A DNA stretch of 64,000 bases from Methanomicrobium antiquum (lineage in GTDB: Archaea > Halobacteriota > Methanomicrobia > Methanomicrobiales > Methanomicrobiaceae), in the NCBI RefSeq assembly GCF_029633915.1, contig NZ_CP091092.1, positions 806,001 to 870,000 of the forward strand, read 5' to 3'. Below, piece by piece: positions 44,776-54,138 of this stretch; within the stretch, counting starts at the first letter, position 1; each line of letters begins with the position of its first letter. Made by a program: the position numbers and the translations under genes. Below the pieces are notes generated by a model. The model worked only from the letters and a program-made list of their open reading frames with translations, was not told the origin of the DNA and did not search any database.

Positions 44776-47700
44776 ATGCCGCTTAGAAAGGATATAAAAA
44801 AGGTAATAATTATTGGTTCGGGACCTATTCAGATAGGACAGGCCGCTGAGTTTGATTTTTCAGGGACACAGGCCTGCAAATCACTTCGTGAGGAAGGAAT
44901 AGAGGTTGTATTGGTAAACTCCAATCCTGCAACCATTCAGACAGATCCTGACACTGCCGATATTATTTACATTGAACCTCTAAAAGCACCAATCATTGCC
45001 CAAATCATTGAAAAAGAAAAACCTGATGGCATATTAAGCGGCATGGGCGGGCAAACCGGTCTTAATATGACAGCAGAACTTGCTGAAATGGGGGTTCTTG
45101 AGGATGTTGAGATTCTTGGCACTCCTCTTGATGCAATATACAAAGGTGAAGACAGGGAAAAATTCAAGGATCTCATGAATGAAATAGGAGAACCTGTCCC
45201 AAGAAGCATGATCCTTCAGTCAATGAACCAGATTGATGAGGTTTACGACAAAGTCGGACTTCCGGCAATCATCCGTCCGGCATATACTCTCGGAGGCGCC
45301 GGAGGCGGTGTTGCACACAATCCTGAAGAGCTTAAAAGAATTGTTGAGATGGGGCTGCAACGCTCACGAATTCACCAGGTTTTAATTGAAGAGAGTGTAA
45401 TCGGCTGGAAAGAGATAGAGTTTGAGGTGATGCGTGATTCTGCTGATACATGCATCATAATATGTGGAATGGAAAACGTTGATCCAATGGGCATTCACAC
45501 CGGAGAGAGTGTTGTTGTCGCACCGATTCTTACTCTTCGCGATGACGAATTCCAGATGCTTCGGACATCAGCTATTAAAATAATACGTGCTCTTGGAGTT
45601 CAGGGCGGATGCAACATACAGATGGCATTCAAAGACGGAGATTACAGAATAATTGAAGTAAATCCGCGTGTATCGCGCTCGTCAGCTCTTGCATCAAAAG
45701 CAACAGGTTATCCGATTGCACGTGTTGCGGCAAAGATTGCTATCGGACTCAATCTTGATGAGATAACAAATACTGTTACCGGATGCACTCCTGCATCATT
45801 TGAACCTGCAATTGATTATGTTGTTGTTAAAATTCCACGCTGGCCTTTTGATAAATTCAAGAATGCTGACAGAACATTAACGACAGCCATGAAGAGCACC
45901 GGGGAAGTAATGGCTATTGGAAGGACTCTGGAAGAAGCATTCATGAAGGCACTCAGGTCTTTGGATACTGATGTTAATGTTCATACAACCAGAAAAGAAA
46001 TTTCAATGATTCTTCAAAACCCGACTGATGAAAGATTTGACTGCCTTTTTGATGCATTCAGGCAGGATTTTACAGTTGAAGAGGTTTCAGCTCTGACAGA
46101 TATTGATTCATTTTTCATTCAAAAAATAGCAAATATTGTGGAACTGGAGAAAAAGCTGAAAAACAAACCTTCAGAAGAGGATTTAAGACTTGCACACCAC
46201 TATGGGTTAACATCTGTTGAAATTGCCGAATTGTCAGGTATTGATGAGAAATCAATAGAAAAACTAAATGGTCCGCCGTCATACAAGCTTGTTGACACCT
46301 GTGCGGCTGAATTTCCTGCAAAAACTCCATATTTTTACTCGTCATCAGATTCACACTGTGAGATAGAAAAAGACGGGAAGAAAAAAGTCTTAATAATTGG
46401 TTCCGGACCCATTAGGATTGGTCAGGGCATTGAATTTGATTACTGTACTGTCCATGCTGTTATGGCTCTTCGTGAACAGGGAATTGAGGTTCATATAGTA
46501 AACAACAATCCTGAGACTGTATCAACTGATTTTGATACTTCTGATCGGTTGTTTTTTGAACCTATGAAACTTGAGGATATAATAAATATTCTTAAAAAGG
46601 ACGATTATGAAGGAATTATGGTTCAGTTTGGTGGCCAGAATTCTGTGAATCTTGCAGTTCCGATTGAGAAAAAAATAAAGGAGCTTGGACTTCAGACAAA
46701 AATACTTGGAACAACTCCATCTTCAATGGATATAGCAGAAGACAGAGATAAATTCAGCCAGCTTCTTGAAAAATTAAATATTCCTTCACCTGCAAACGGC
46801 TCGGCATACTCTGAAGCAGAAGCATTCAGGATTGCCAAAAAAATAGGCTACCCTCTTTTGGTTCGTCCGTCTTATGTTCTTGGCGGAAGGGCAATGGAGC
46901 TTGTTCATGACGACATTGAACTTAGAAATTACATAAAAGAGGCAGTCAGGGTAAGTAAAAAGCATCCTGTTCTTCTTGACAGATTCCTGCAAAACGCTGT
47001 CGAACTTGATGTGGATGCGGTATGTGATGGAGAAGATGTTCTTATTGGCGGAATTATGGAGCACATTGAAGAAGCAGGTGTTCACAGCGGAGATTCTGCC
47101 TGTGTAATTCCAACACAATCCCTTTCAGATGAAATACTTGATACAGTCAGAGATTACACTAAAAAGATTGCACTTGGACTTGGAGTCATTGGTCTTATTA
47201 ACATTCAGTATGCAGTAAAAGACGGGATTTTGTATATCATCGAAGCAAATCCGCGTGCAAGCAGGACTGTTCCCTTTGTATCCAAGGCAACAGGAATTCC
47301 CCTTGCAAAGATAGCCGCACGTGTAATGTGTGGAAATTTGCTTAAGGATATGGACTACAAAGAGCGTCCTTTAAAGCATGTTGCTGTAAAAGAGGTACTG
47401 CTCCCCTTCAACAAACTTCCGGGTGTGGATACAGTCCTTGGGCCTGAGATGAAAAGTACTGGTGAAGTTATGGGTATAGACTATGACTTTGGAAGAGCAT
47501 ACTTTAAGGCCAGCACTTCAGCAGATAACCAGCTTCCACTGGAAGGAACTGTTTTTATCTCAATCGGAGATGAAAACAAATCTGAAATTGTTCCGGTAGC
47601 AAAAAAATTATGTGAACTCGGATTGTCACTCCTTGGCACAAGTGGCACAGTTGAATATCTTGAAGAACACGGCATTGAGGCAAAACTTGTAAGAAAAGTT

Positions 47701-47952
47701 CAGGAAGGTTCTCCAAATGTTATTGATATGATGAGAAGAGGAGAAGCAAGTCTTATCATAAACACCCCTTCCGGAAAGTATTCAAGACAGGATCATCTCC
47801 AGATAATGCGGGCCGCACTTGATTACGGAATTCCTTATATCACAACAATGCAGGCAGCAAGAGCTGCGGCAATGGCAATTGAGGCTATGAAAAACAAGGA
47901 TATTACTCTTGAGCCTTTAAGCCATTATCACCAGTCAATTTTAAAAATATGA
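44776..47952 (+). CDS. carB: Carbamoyl-phosphate synthase large subunit CarB
   Basis: A 1058-residue unsplit CarB; some archaea carry it in two pieces. Two homologous ATP-grasp halves are visible: IGSGPIQIGQAAEFDFSG (about 11-28) and IGSGPIRIGQGIEFDYC (about 540-556), with GGQTGLN and GGQNSVN loops and two NPR motifs (EVNPRVSRSSA, EANPRASRTVP). The C-terminal MGS-like allosteric domain (about 925-1050) includes LGTSGTVEYLEEHG. An AGGAGGAT site lies in the end of carA. argG is also encoded in this window (57729). Confidence 0.98.
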   Translation: MPLRKDIKKVIIIGSGPIQIGQAAEFDFSGTQACKSLREEGIEVVLVNSNPATIQTDPDTADIIYIEPLKAPIIAQIIEKEKPDGILSGMGGQTGLNMTAELAEMGVLEDVEILGTPLDAIYKGEDREKFKDLMNEIGEPVPRSMILQSMNQIDEVYDKVGLPAIIRPAYTLGGAGGGVAHNPEELKRIVEMGLQRSRIHQVLIEESVIGWKEIEFEVMRDSADTCIIICGMENVDPMGIHTGESVVVAPILTLRDDEFQMLRTSAIKIIRALGVQGGCNIQMAFKDGDYRIIEVNPRVSRSSALASKATGYPIARVAAKIAIGLNLDEITNTVTGCTPASFEPAIDYVVVKIPRWPFDKFKNADRTLTTAMKSTGEVMAIGRTLEEAFMKALRSLDTDVNVHTTRKEISMILQNPTDERFDCLFDAFRQDFTVEEVSALTDIDSFFIQKIANIVELEKKLKNKPSEEDLRLAHHYGLTSVEIAELSGIDEKSIEKLNGPPSYKLVDTCAAEFPAKTPYFYSSSDSHCEIEKDGKKKVLIIGSGPIRIGQGIEFDYCTVHAVMALREQGIEVHIVNNNPETVSTDFDTSDRLFFEPMKLEDIINILKKDDYEGIMVQFGGQNSVNLAVPIEKKIKELGLQTKILGTTPSSMDIAEDRDKFSQLLEKLNIPSPANGSAYSEAEAFRIAKKIGYPLLVRPSYVLGGRAMELVHDDIELRNYIKEAVRVSKKHPVLLDRFLQNAVELDVDAVCDGEDVLIGGIMEHIEEAGVHSGDSACVIPTQSLSDEILDTVRDYTKKIALGLGVIGLINIQYAVKDGILYIIEANPRASRTVPFVSKATGIPLAKIAARVMCGNLLKDMDYKERPLKHVAVKEVLLPFNKLPGVDTVLGPEMKSTGEVMGIDYDFGRAYFKASTSADNQLPLEGTVFISIGDENKSEIVPVAKKLCELGLSLLGTSGTVEYLEEHGIEAKLVRKVQEGSPNVIDMMRRGEASLIINTPSGKYSRQDHLQIMRAALDYGIPYITTMQAARAAAMAIEAMKNKDITLEPLSHYHQSILKI

Positions 47953-48096
47953 AAAATATAACAAATTAATGATTTTTTAATTTTTAATCAACCGGCAGGA
48001 AAGATTTTTCTTTTTTCAAAATATTTATGAAAAAGTTAAATTTCAGGCAATTTTTTATAAAACACATATTGTTATAAAACTCAGATTTCTATGAAA

Positions 48097-48154
48097 ATTA
48101 CTTCGTAATTTACAAGAAAGTGTTGCATGAAGTATAATTTCATGAACATTTTTA
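48097..48154 (+). repeat. Dispersed palindromic repeat, copy 3
   Basis: ATTACTTCGTAAT is a small palindrome, followed by ACAAGAAAG (diverged CATGAAAC), the palindrome CATGAAGT-ATA-ATTTCATG (one mismatch) and ACATTTTTAT. It lies between carB and the propeller/PEGA gene, ending about 96 bp before that start. Confidence 0.8.
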
Positions 48155-48180
48155 TGCAAATCATATTTTTATGCAAATCA
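48148..48180. repeat. 17-bp tandem duplication at the edge of repeat copy 3
   Basis: ATTTTTATGCAAATCAT is followed immediately by the same sequence (last base differs). A degenerate third unit (ATCATGCAAATTCAT) follows near 48191. The first unit includes the tail of the dispersed repeat. Confidence 0.8.
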
Positions 48181-48250
48181 GAATATGATTATCATGCAAA
48201 TTCATTTATCATAACCGGTAATGTATATACTAATCTGAAAGGAGTGTTCT

Positions 48251-49546
48251 ATGATACCAGGTACTAATAATAAAAAAATTCTACTGATCGGAATTCTTGT
48301 TTTTTTTACTCTTTTAATTCCATCAGGAGTTCTTGCCGGAGATGACGCAACACTTCTCTGGAAGTTCACAAAAGTGACAAATTTTGCAGACACAAAAATA
48401 TCTCCTGATGGGAATTATGTTCTGGCAGGAGGGACAAATGCTGTCTTGTATCTCCTTGATTCGAAAGGAAATCTTTTATGGGAAAAAAACCTTGATGGAC
48501 CTGTAAGCGGCCTTTCAATATCCGATTCAGGCAAATATTCAGTTGTGGGAACAAAAAAAGGAACATTGTATCTTTTTGACTCAGGTGGAGAGATAATCTG
48601 GCAGAAATCTATGGGTCAGGTTGTATATGATGCGGCAATCTCATCAGGAGGCCTTTATATTGCCGCAGGGTCAAATGACGGATATCTTTACCTTTTCAAA
48701 AATGAGGGAGATCTTGTCTGGAAGCAAAAACTTGGAGGAGATATCTACTGTGTTTCAATAAACTCTGACGGGAAATATATTGCCGCCGGAAAAAAGCTTT
48801 TTACCATTTATCTCTACAATCTTGACGGAGAAAGACTTTGGACATACAAAACTGATGATCAGGTATTTGATATTGATATTTCACCTGACGGAAATACAGT
48901 TATTGCAGGGTGTGCAGATGGAAGAGTATGTGTTCTTAATAATTCAGGAGAAAGACTGTGGGGAACAAATCTTATGGTGTCTGTAAATAGTGTTTCATCC
49001 TCTTATTATGGTGCTTATCTATGTATAGGCTCAAACGATAATTATGCACGTCTTTATGGCAATAACAAAACTGAAATTTTAAAATATCCAACATTTGGGA
49101 ATGTAAGAGGATTATCATTGTCTGATGATGGAATGCGGATGTCTGTTGCCTCAAATGACGGGAATATCTATTTTCTTGCACTTCCTGTAAATATACCCTC
49201 TACTCCCGAACCTCTGCCCTCATGTGTTGTAATGCCGCAAAATATCGGAAAACTCACTGTTAATTCAACTCCGGCTGGCGCCTTATTATATCTGGACAAT
49301 GTATTTATTGGAAATGCACCTCAAAGAATTGAAAACGTAACCTTGGAAAATCACTGCCTTATGCTAAAACTGGATGGCTATATTGATTACATGAGCAATG
49401 TAATAATCTCAGATGAACAGGAAAAGACAATATCTGTTGTATTAACTCCCAAAACTTCACAAAATCAGACATATTTAAGTTTTATAACAATTATCTGTGC
49501 AATAATTTCTGTATTTTTGATTGTGCAGAAAAGAAAGAATAATTAA
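48251..49546 (+). CDS. Secreted/membrane beta-propeller protein with PEGA domain
   Basis: A 431-residue surface protein. A signal peptide or N-terminal anchor (about 8-30, ending VLAGDD) is followed by six to seven PQQ/WD-like repeats (about 35-310) with the recurring pattern 'G-x-YIAAGSNDGYLYLF'. A PEGA domain (about 335-405, NSTPAGALLYLDNVFIGNAP) and a C-terminal transmembrane helix (about 407-427) come next. It is likely a cell-surface binding or S-layer-associated protein. The start has an AAAGGAGTG site. It overlaps the convergent ppaC by 4 bp at the stops. Confidence 0.85.
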   Translation: MIPGTNNKKILLIGILVFFTLLIPSGVLAGDDATLLWKFTKVTNFADTKISPDGNYVLAGGTNAVLYLLDSKGNLLWEKNLDGPVSGLSISDSGKYSVVGTKKGTLYLFDSGGEIIWQKSMGQVVYDAAISSGGLYIAAGSNDGYLYLFKNEGDLVWKQKLGGDIYCVSINSDGKYIAAGKKLFTIYLYNLDGERLWTYKTDDQVFDIDISPDGNTVIAGCADGRVCVLNNSGERLWGTNLMVSVNSVSSSYYGAYLCIGSNDNYARLYGNNKTEILKYPTFGNVRGLSLSDDGMRMSVASNDGNIYFLALPVNIPSTPEPLPSCVVMPQNIGKLTVNSTPAGALLYLDNVFIGNAPQRIENVTLENHCLMLKLDGYIDYMSNVIISDEQEKTISVVLTPKTSQNQTYLSFITIICAIISVFLIVQKRKNN

Positions 49547-51159
49547 TTATTTTTTAGAATCTGACCAAACCATGGAAGAAAATCGTTCTTCCTCGACATC
49601 ATTCCTTCCATTCTTACAGGCTGTTTTTCTGCACCGCACTGGTTAAGAATTGATCCGTCAGCGTTAATATATATTTCACTTCCATTTTCAAAAACGCTTG
49701 TTAAAAGAACCGCGAATATGTCTGCTCTATTCTGTTTTTTCAATTCTTTTATAGAATTTATAATCTCTTCTTTATTTTCGGATGAAAAATCAAAAGTGGG
49801 TATCATAATCTGGGATATGAGAACTTTTCTGTTGAAGAGATTGTATTCTTTGATATCCCTCATTAAAAGCTCTTTTAAGTCCTGACCTTCTGTATCCATT
49901 CCTTTTTTGATTAATTCTGTTCCAAATTCATTATAATCAACACCGGCAATTTCTGAGAGATATTTAACAATTCTTTTATCTTTTTCTGTTGTTGTTGAAA
50001 GACGAAGTACAAGAGTATCTGATAAAATTCCGGCAAGTAAAATACCTGCAATTGGTGGCTCAGGGGTTATATTTTCTTCAAGGTATTTCCCTGCGATTAT
50101 TGTGGAAGTTGAACCTACAGGTTCATTCAAAAAACTTATTGGTTTTAGTGTGGTTATTGCGCCAAGGCGGTGATGATCAATAATCTCCAAAATCTCAGCT
50201 GATTCAATTCCTTCAACTGCCTGTGCATATTCATTGTGATCGACAAGAATAACCTGTTTCTGGACATTTTCTAAGAATGTGTTTCTCGAAATCATTCCAA
50301 GGAATTTATGATTGTTGTCAACAACACAGGCCGTACGATATCTTGAGCTTGAAACAAGCTGTTTTGCGTATTCTATAGTGTCTTCTTTTGTGACTGTAGG
50401 AACATCTTTTGCCATAACCTGGCTTGCAGGAAGAGAAAGATTGATCATTTTTCCTACACCAAATGCATCGAGATTGGTAGAGATAAGAGCAATTTTCTTC
50501 TCTTGTGCGGCTTTTATCACTCTTTCTCCAACCGGTGCGCCGTCTGCGATTATTAATGCCGCAATTCCTGCTGAAATCAAAGAAAGCTGGGCAGGTTCAT
50601 CATCTCCGACAATTGCAACATCATTATGTGTTAATTTTGAAAGAGTGACATGAAGTGCATCAATTGCTATATATACTTTACCTTCAAGAAGATCTTTTGA
50701 TGGAACCAAAATTTTGGCACTAAGAATACGTGTTAATGTGTCAAGCTTTATTGTTGTCAGCAAAAGCTGTTCTATCTTCTGCCTGCGGACATATGCCTGT
50801 GCAAGTCCGTGTTCACTCATAAGGCCGGTCAGTTTTCCATCTTTATCAGTAACCGGTACGTTACGGACGTTATATTCATCCATCATCGAAATTATATCGA
50901 TGGTTGGAACACTTTCTTCGGCACTGAATGTGTATGTAAAGGGCATATCTGAAATGTTTGGCTCAACTGTTTCGATATACTCCGGCATTTTTGCATTGAA
51001 ATATTCCATTGCATACTGCGTTTCAGGATTTATCTCTCCACAATATGCAGGAATATAATTTTTCTCCTCTTTAATGTTCAAAAGATGAGCATAACCAATG
51101 GCACTGCATACAGAGTCGGTGTCCGGATTCTTATGACCTATTATATAGATTTTATTCAT
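49543..51159 (-). CDS. ppaC: Mn-dependent inorganic pyrophosphatase with CBS and DRTGG domains
   Basis: A 538-residue family II pyrophosphatase. The DHH domain is split: the N-terminal metal motif GHKNPDTDS (8-16) comes first, then a CBS motif pair interrupted by a DRTGG-like domain (about 70-300). The catalytic part resumes with VDHNEYAQ and EIIDHHRLGA, and the DHHA2 domain is at the C-terminus. Characterised CBS-pyrophosphatases are inhibited by AMP/ADP and activated by ATP or diadenosine polyphosphates, so adenylate control of pyrophosphate removal is likely. Repeat copy 4 lies 36-95 bp upstream. Confidence 0.94.
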   Translation of the reverse strand: MNKIYIIGHKNPDTDSVCSAIGYAHLLNIKEEKNYIPAYCGEINPETQYAMEYFNAKMPEYIETVEPNISDMPFTYTFSAEESVPTIDIISMMDEYNVRNVPVTDKDGKLTGLMSEHGLAQAYVRRQKIEQLLLTTIKLDTLTRILSAKILVPSKDLLEGKVYIAIDALHVTLSKLTHNDVAIVGDDEPAQLSLISAGIAALIIADGAPVGERVIKAAQEKKIALISTNLDAFGVGKMINLSLPASQVMAKDVPTVTKEDTIEYAKQLVSSSRYRTACVVDNNHKFLGMISRNTFLENVQKQVILVDHNEYAQAVEGIESAEILEIIDHHRLGAITTLKPISFLNEPVGSTSTIIAGKYLEENITPEPPIAGILLAGILSDTLVLRLSTTTEKDKRIVKYLSEIAGVDYNEFGTELIKKGMDTEGQDLKELLMRDIKEYNLFNRKVLISQIMIPTFDFSSENKEEIINSIKELKKQNRADIFAVLLTSVFENGSEIYINADGSILNQCGAEKQPVRMEGMMSRKNDFLPWFGQILKNN

Positions 51160-51194
51160 TTTTCACTCCGGGAGTTCCTTTGTTTTCTATAATA

Positions 51195-51254
51195 GTTACT
51201 TTGTAACTTACATGAAACAGTTAGCATGAAATGATAATTTCATGAACGTTTTTA
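51195..51254 (+). repeat. Dispersed palindromic repeat, copy 4
   Basis: The best-formed copy: GTTACTTTGTAAC (perfect 5-bp stem), ACATGAAAC, AGTTAG, then CATGAAATGATAATTTCATG (8-bp stem, 4-nt loop) and AACGTTTTTA. It lies in the 394-bp gap 51160-51553 just upstream of the minus-strand ppaC gene. The rest of this gap is AT-rich with nothing recognised. Confidence 0.8.
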
Positions 51255-51553
51255 AACAAAGAGGTAATGTTCTAAAAATCTTTGGATATCAAAGATATCT
51301 GTGGAATTAATTCAATTTTTTTCCTGGTTTTATTTTGATACTAATTTTTATTTTGGTACTAATAAATTTCTGTTTTAGGAAGCAATATAGTATTTGGACA
51401 ATTTGAAAATACTTGTCTGGAAACTTTTAATTCTGTCAGGATGTTTTTTTAATAATGCATTTTTAGGATCAACTGCATAAAATCCTGTTAATAGAATCTT
51501 TTTTGTAAAAGAGAAAATTAAAATTTAAGAAATCAAAAATTTAGAAAATTAAG

Positions 51554-52090
51554 TTATTGTGATGCCGGAGGAGTTGTCGCAGTAAGAGGAGTATAAACTC
51601 TTGTTCCAAGTTCCTTATCAAGCATATACAAAATGCCTGCTCCCTTATCTTTGTCAATCATTTTTAACTTGTCAACAATATCTCCTGCATCTCCTTCTTC
51701 TTCTATCTGTTCATCGACAAACCACTGAAGCATATTGTTTGTTGCATGATCTTTCTCTTCTATTGCAAGATTTACAAGATCGTTAATTAATGATGTAACT
51801 TTTTGCTCATGTTCCAGAGATACTATGAAGGCATCAAGGGGAGATTCCCACTCTAATGGAGGTGCATCTATGGGCTGAAGCCTTACTCGTCCGCCTCTTG
51901 AAATTATGTACTGATAAAATTTCATGGCATGATCTTTTTCTTCCTGTGCCTGAATAAATTCCCAGTTTGCAAAACCCTTTAGTCCTTTTGATTCATACCA
52001 TGCTGCCATTGAGAGATACAGATATGATGAATATAATTCCCAGCGTATCTGATCATTTAATGCGTTTTCCAATCTTTTATTTAATGCCAA
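51554..52090 (-). CDS. Ferritin
   Basis: A 178-residue iron-storage ferritin. The four-helix-bundle ferroxidase ligands are visible: ELYSSYLYLSMAAWYE (helix A Glu), EFIQAQEEKDHAMKFYQY (helix B Glu and ExxH), EHEQKVT (helix C Glu) and LQWFVDEQIEEE (helix D Gln/Glu). The start is either GTG 52099, which lies within the GAGGTGA ribosome binding site, or TTG 52090, 5 nt after it; TTG 52090 is favoured. TCTATATACC on the minus strand (about 52139-52148) is a likely TATA box. Confidence 0.93.
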   Translation of the reverse strand: MALNKRLENALNDQIRWELYSSYLYLSMAAWYESKGLKGFANWEFIQAQEEKDHAMKFYQYIISRGGRVRLQPIDAPPLEWESPLDAFIVSLEHEQKVTSLINDLVNLAIEEKDHATNNMLQWFVDEQIEEEGDAGDIVDKLKMIDKDKGAGILYMLDKELGTRVYTPLTATTPPASQ

Positions 52091-52099
52091 TGTATTCAC

Positions 52100-52412
52100 C
52101 TCATATTTTTGTAGTATATTTCTAAAGGATTTTAAGGTATATAGAATTTATGACAAAAAACGGTTATATGCATATTTTATCTTGCACCTCTGCATAAGGG
52201 AAATAAAAAAAGCAAAATAATTTCTTGACAAAATCCAACCAAAATCGGAATAAAAATAAATAAAAGATAAAAAAAGATGAAATAAATTAAAAAAAACTGC
52301 TATTCTCTATAAATATTACTTAAAAGTAGAACTCAAAACCATAACTCAAAATTGTATCAATATCTCAAATGGGATAGTCTAATAGTTCAAAAAGATAATA
52401 ATAAGTTCACTT
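52100..52412. other. Divergent promoter region, ferritin / hexulose-phosphate isomerase
   Basis: This 313-bp AT-rich gap contains the minus-strand ferritin TATA box near 52139-52148. Long A-tracts fill 52200-52300. No gene or strong secondary structure is recognised. Confidence 0.4.
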
Positions 52413-53015
52413 ATGTCTGAGTGTAAAACAGTCCAGGATATGGTTCGTCTGATGGCTTCAAAAATTGAAGAAATGGCGGATTCTCTTTCTGATGAGCAGG
52501 TACAGCGTTTCATAGATGAAATTCTCGGAGCAGAAAGAATCTATGTAATGGGTGCGGGAAGATCAGGGCTTGTAGCCAAAGCTTTTGCAATGAGGCTGAT
52601 GCATCTTGGCCTTAAATCATATGTCATTGGAGAAACAATAACTCCTGCAATGAAAGAAGGCGATATTGTTGTTGCATTTTCCGGTTCAGGTGAGACAAAG
52701 ACAATTGCCGAGCTTTGTGAGACTGCAAAATCTATTGGCGGAAGAATATGCCTGGTATCATCAAAAAAAGAATCAAGGATTGGAAAAATTGCTGATTCAG
52801 TGGTTGTTATTGAAAGTCACCGCGATGATGTCGAAGATGAATCTGCAGAGTATGAAATTCGTCAGATGATGGGTGAGCACAAATCATTTGCACCGCTAGG
52901 AACACTATTTGAAACAGGTTCAATGGTCTTTAGCGATTCTATAATCTCAGCACTCATGGAGATAATTGAGTGTGATGAGTGTGACCTTAAAGGGAGGCAT
53001 GCAAACATCGAATAA
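52413..53015 (+). CDS. hxlB: 6-phospho-3-hexuloisomerase
   Basis: Interconverts 3-hexulose-6-phosphate and fructose-6-phosphate. In archaea this ribulose-monophosphate step is used mainly to make pentose phosphates. The 200-residue SIS-domain protein has YVMGAGRSGLVAKAFAMRL (about 44-62), FSGSGETKTIAEL (about 89-101) and the C-terminal LGTLFETGSMVF. The partner synthase (HPS/Fae-HPS) is not adjacent. The gene heads an apparent operon with the aminotransferase and M42 peptidase. Confidence 0.92.
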   Translation: MSECKTVQDMVRLMASKIEEMADSLSDEQVQRFIDEILGAERIYVMGAGRSGLVAKAFAMRLMHLGLKSYVIGETITPAMKEGDIVVAFSGSGETKTIAELCETAKSIGGRICLVSSKKESRIGKIADSVVVIESHRDDVEDESAEYEIRQMMGEHKSFAPLGTLFETGSMVFSDSIISALMEIIECDECDLKGRHANIE

Positions 53016-53025
53016 CGAGGGTATT

Positions 53026-54129
53026 ATGGAAAAAAATGTATTTTCAAAGCGGGCGCAAACCGTTGAGATGTCCGGCATCAGAAAATTTTTTCAAAAAGCA
53101 AGGCCTGATTCAATAAATTTAGGTATAGGACAGCCGGATTTTCCAACTCCTGAACACATTAAAAATGCCGGGATAAAAGCAATTGAAAATAATCTTACCG
53201 GATATACATTCAATTCAGGTGTTCCAGAGCTTAGACATGCGCTGTCAGAGAAATTCAAGCGTGAAAACGGTCTTTTATACACAGAAGAACAGATAATTGT
53301 CACAGCAGGCGCAGGAGAAGCATTATTTATTGCAATGCAGTCACTTGTTGACAACGGGGATGTAGTCCTTTATCAGGACCCTGGTTTTGTGTCATACAAA
53401 GAATGTGCTGTTCTCTCCGGAGGAAAGCCTAAAGGAATATCGCTTGATGAAAATCTTCACATTGATGTTGAAAAATGCAAAAAAGATCTTGACAGTGCCA
53501 AAGTAATTGTCTTAAACACTCCCGGAAATCCAACCGGTGCAGTTGAGAGTGAAGAGACAATTAAAGCTGTTTCAGAATATGCAGAAGACGCAGGTGTTAC
53601 AGTAATTTCTGATGAGGTTTATGAGCACTTCATTTATGAAAAAAAGCATTATTCAGCCGCAAATTATTCTGAAAATGTAATGACCATAAATGCCGCAAGC
53701 AAAACATTTTCAATGACAGGATGGAGACTTGGGTTTATTGCCGGTCCTGAAAGCTATATAGAACAGTGCTTAAAAGTGCACCAGTACTGCCAGACATGTG
53801 CTTCATCAGTCTCCCAGTATGCCGCACTTGCGGCATATACCGGAAGTATGGAATGCGTTTATGAGATGAAAGCCGAGTATGCAAAAAGACGTGAACTTTT
53901 ATATAACGGACTAAAAGATCTTGGCTTTGATTTCCCAAAGCCTGACGGAGCATTTTACATGTTTGTTCCAATGGATAAACAGATGTTTGAAAAGATAATA
54001 GATGCAGGCGTTGTGGCAATACCAGGAGATGCATTTGGTGAAAATGCCAAAGATTATGCAAGATTCAGCTATGCGGCATCGCGTGAAAACATCAGTGAAG
54101 CATTAAAAAGAATGAAAAGCGTAATATGA
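53026..54129 (+). CDS. Class I/II aminotransferase (aspartate-type)
   Basis: A 367-residue PLP-dependent aminotransferase of the AspC subgroup I-gamma type. Landmarks are INLGIGQPDFPTP near 30, NTPGNPTGAV near 167, ISDEVYEHFIYE near 195 and the PLP lysine in NAASKTFSMTGWRLG near 224-228. ATG 53026 is favoured by a GAGGGT site and spacing of 10 bp from hxlB; a longer frame would overlap hxlB. The exact amino acid substrate is uncertain. Confidence 0.9.
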   Translation: MEKNVFSKRAQTVEMSGIRKFFQKARPDSINLGIGQPDFPTPEHIKNAGIKAIENNLTGYTFNSGVPELRHALSEKFKRENGLLYTEEQIIVTAGAGEALFIAMQSLVDNGDVVLYQDPGFVSYKECAVLSGGKPKGISLDENLHIDVEKCKKDLDSAKVIVLNTPGNPTGAVESEETIKAVSEYAEDAGVTVISDEVYEHFIYEKKHYSAANYSENVMTINAASKTFSMTGWRLGFIAGPESYIEQCLKVHQYCQTCASSVSQYAALAAYTGSMECVYEMKAEYAKRRELLYNGLKDLGFDFPKPDGAFYMFVPMDKQMFEKIIDAGVVAIPGDAFGENAKDYARFSYAASRENISEALKRMKSVI

Positions 54130-54138
54130 GTGAGAATT

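Noticed and set aside
52966-53025. Aminotransferase start at 52966, inside hxlB
   Set aside because: The upstream 20 residues are an out-of-frame reading of hxlB; ATG 53026 has a GAGGGT site and the family N-terminus.
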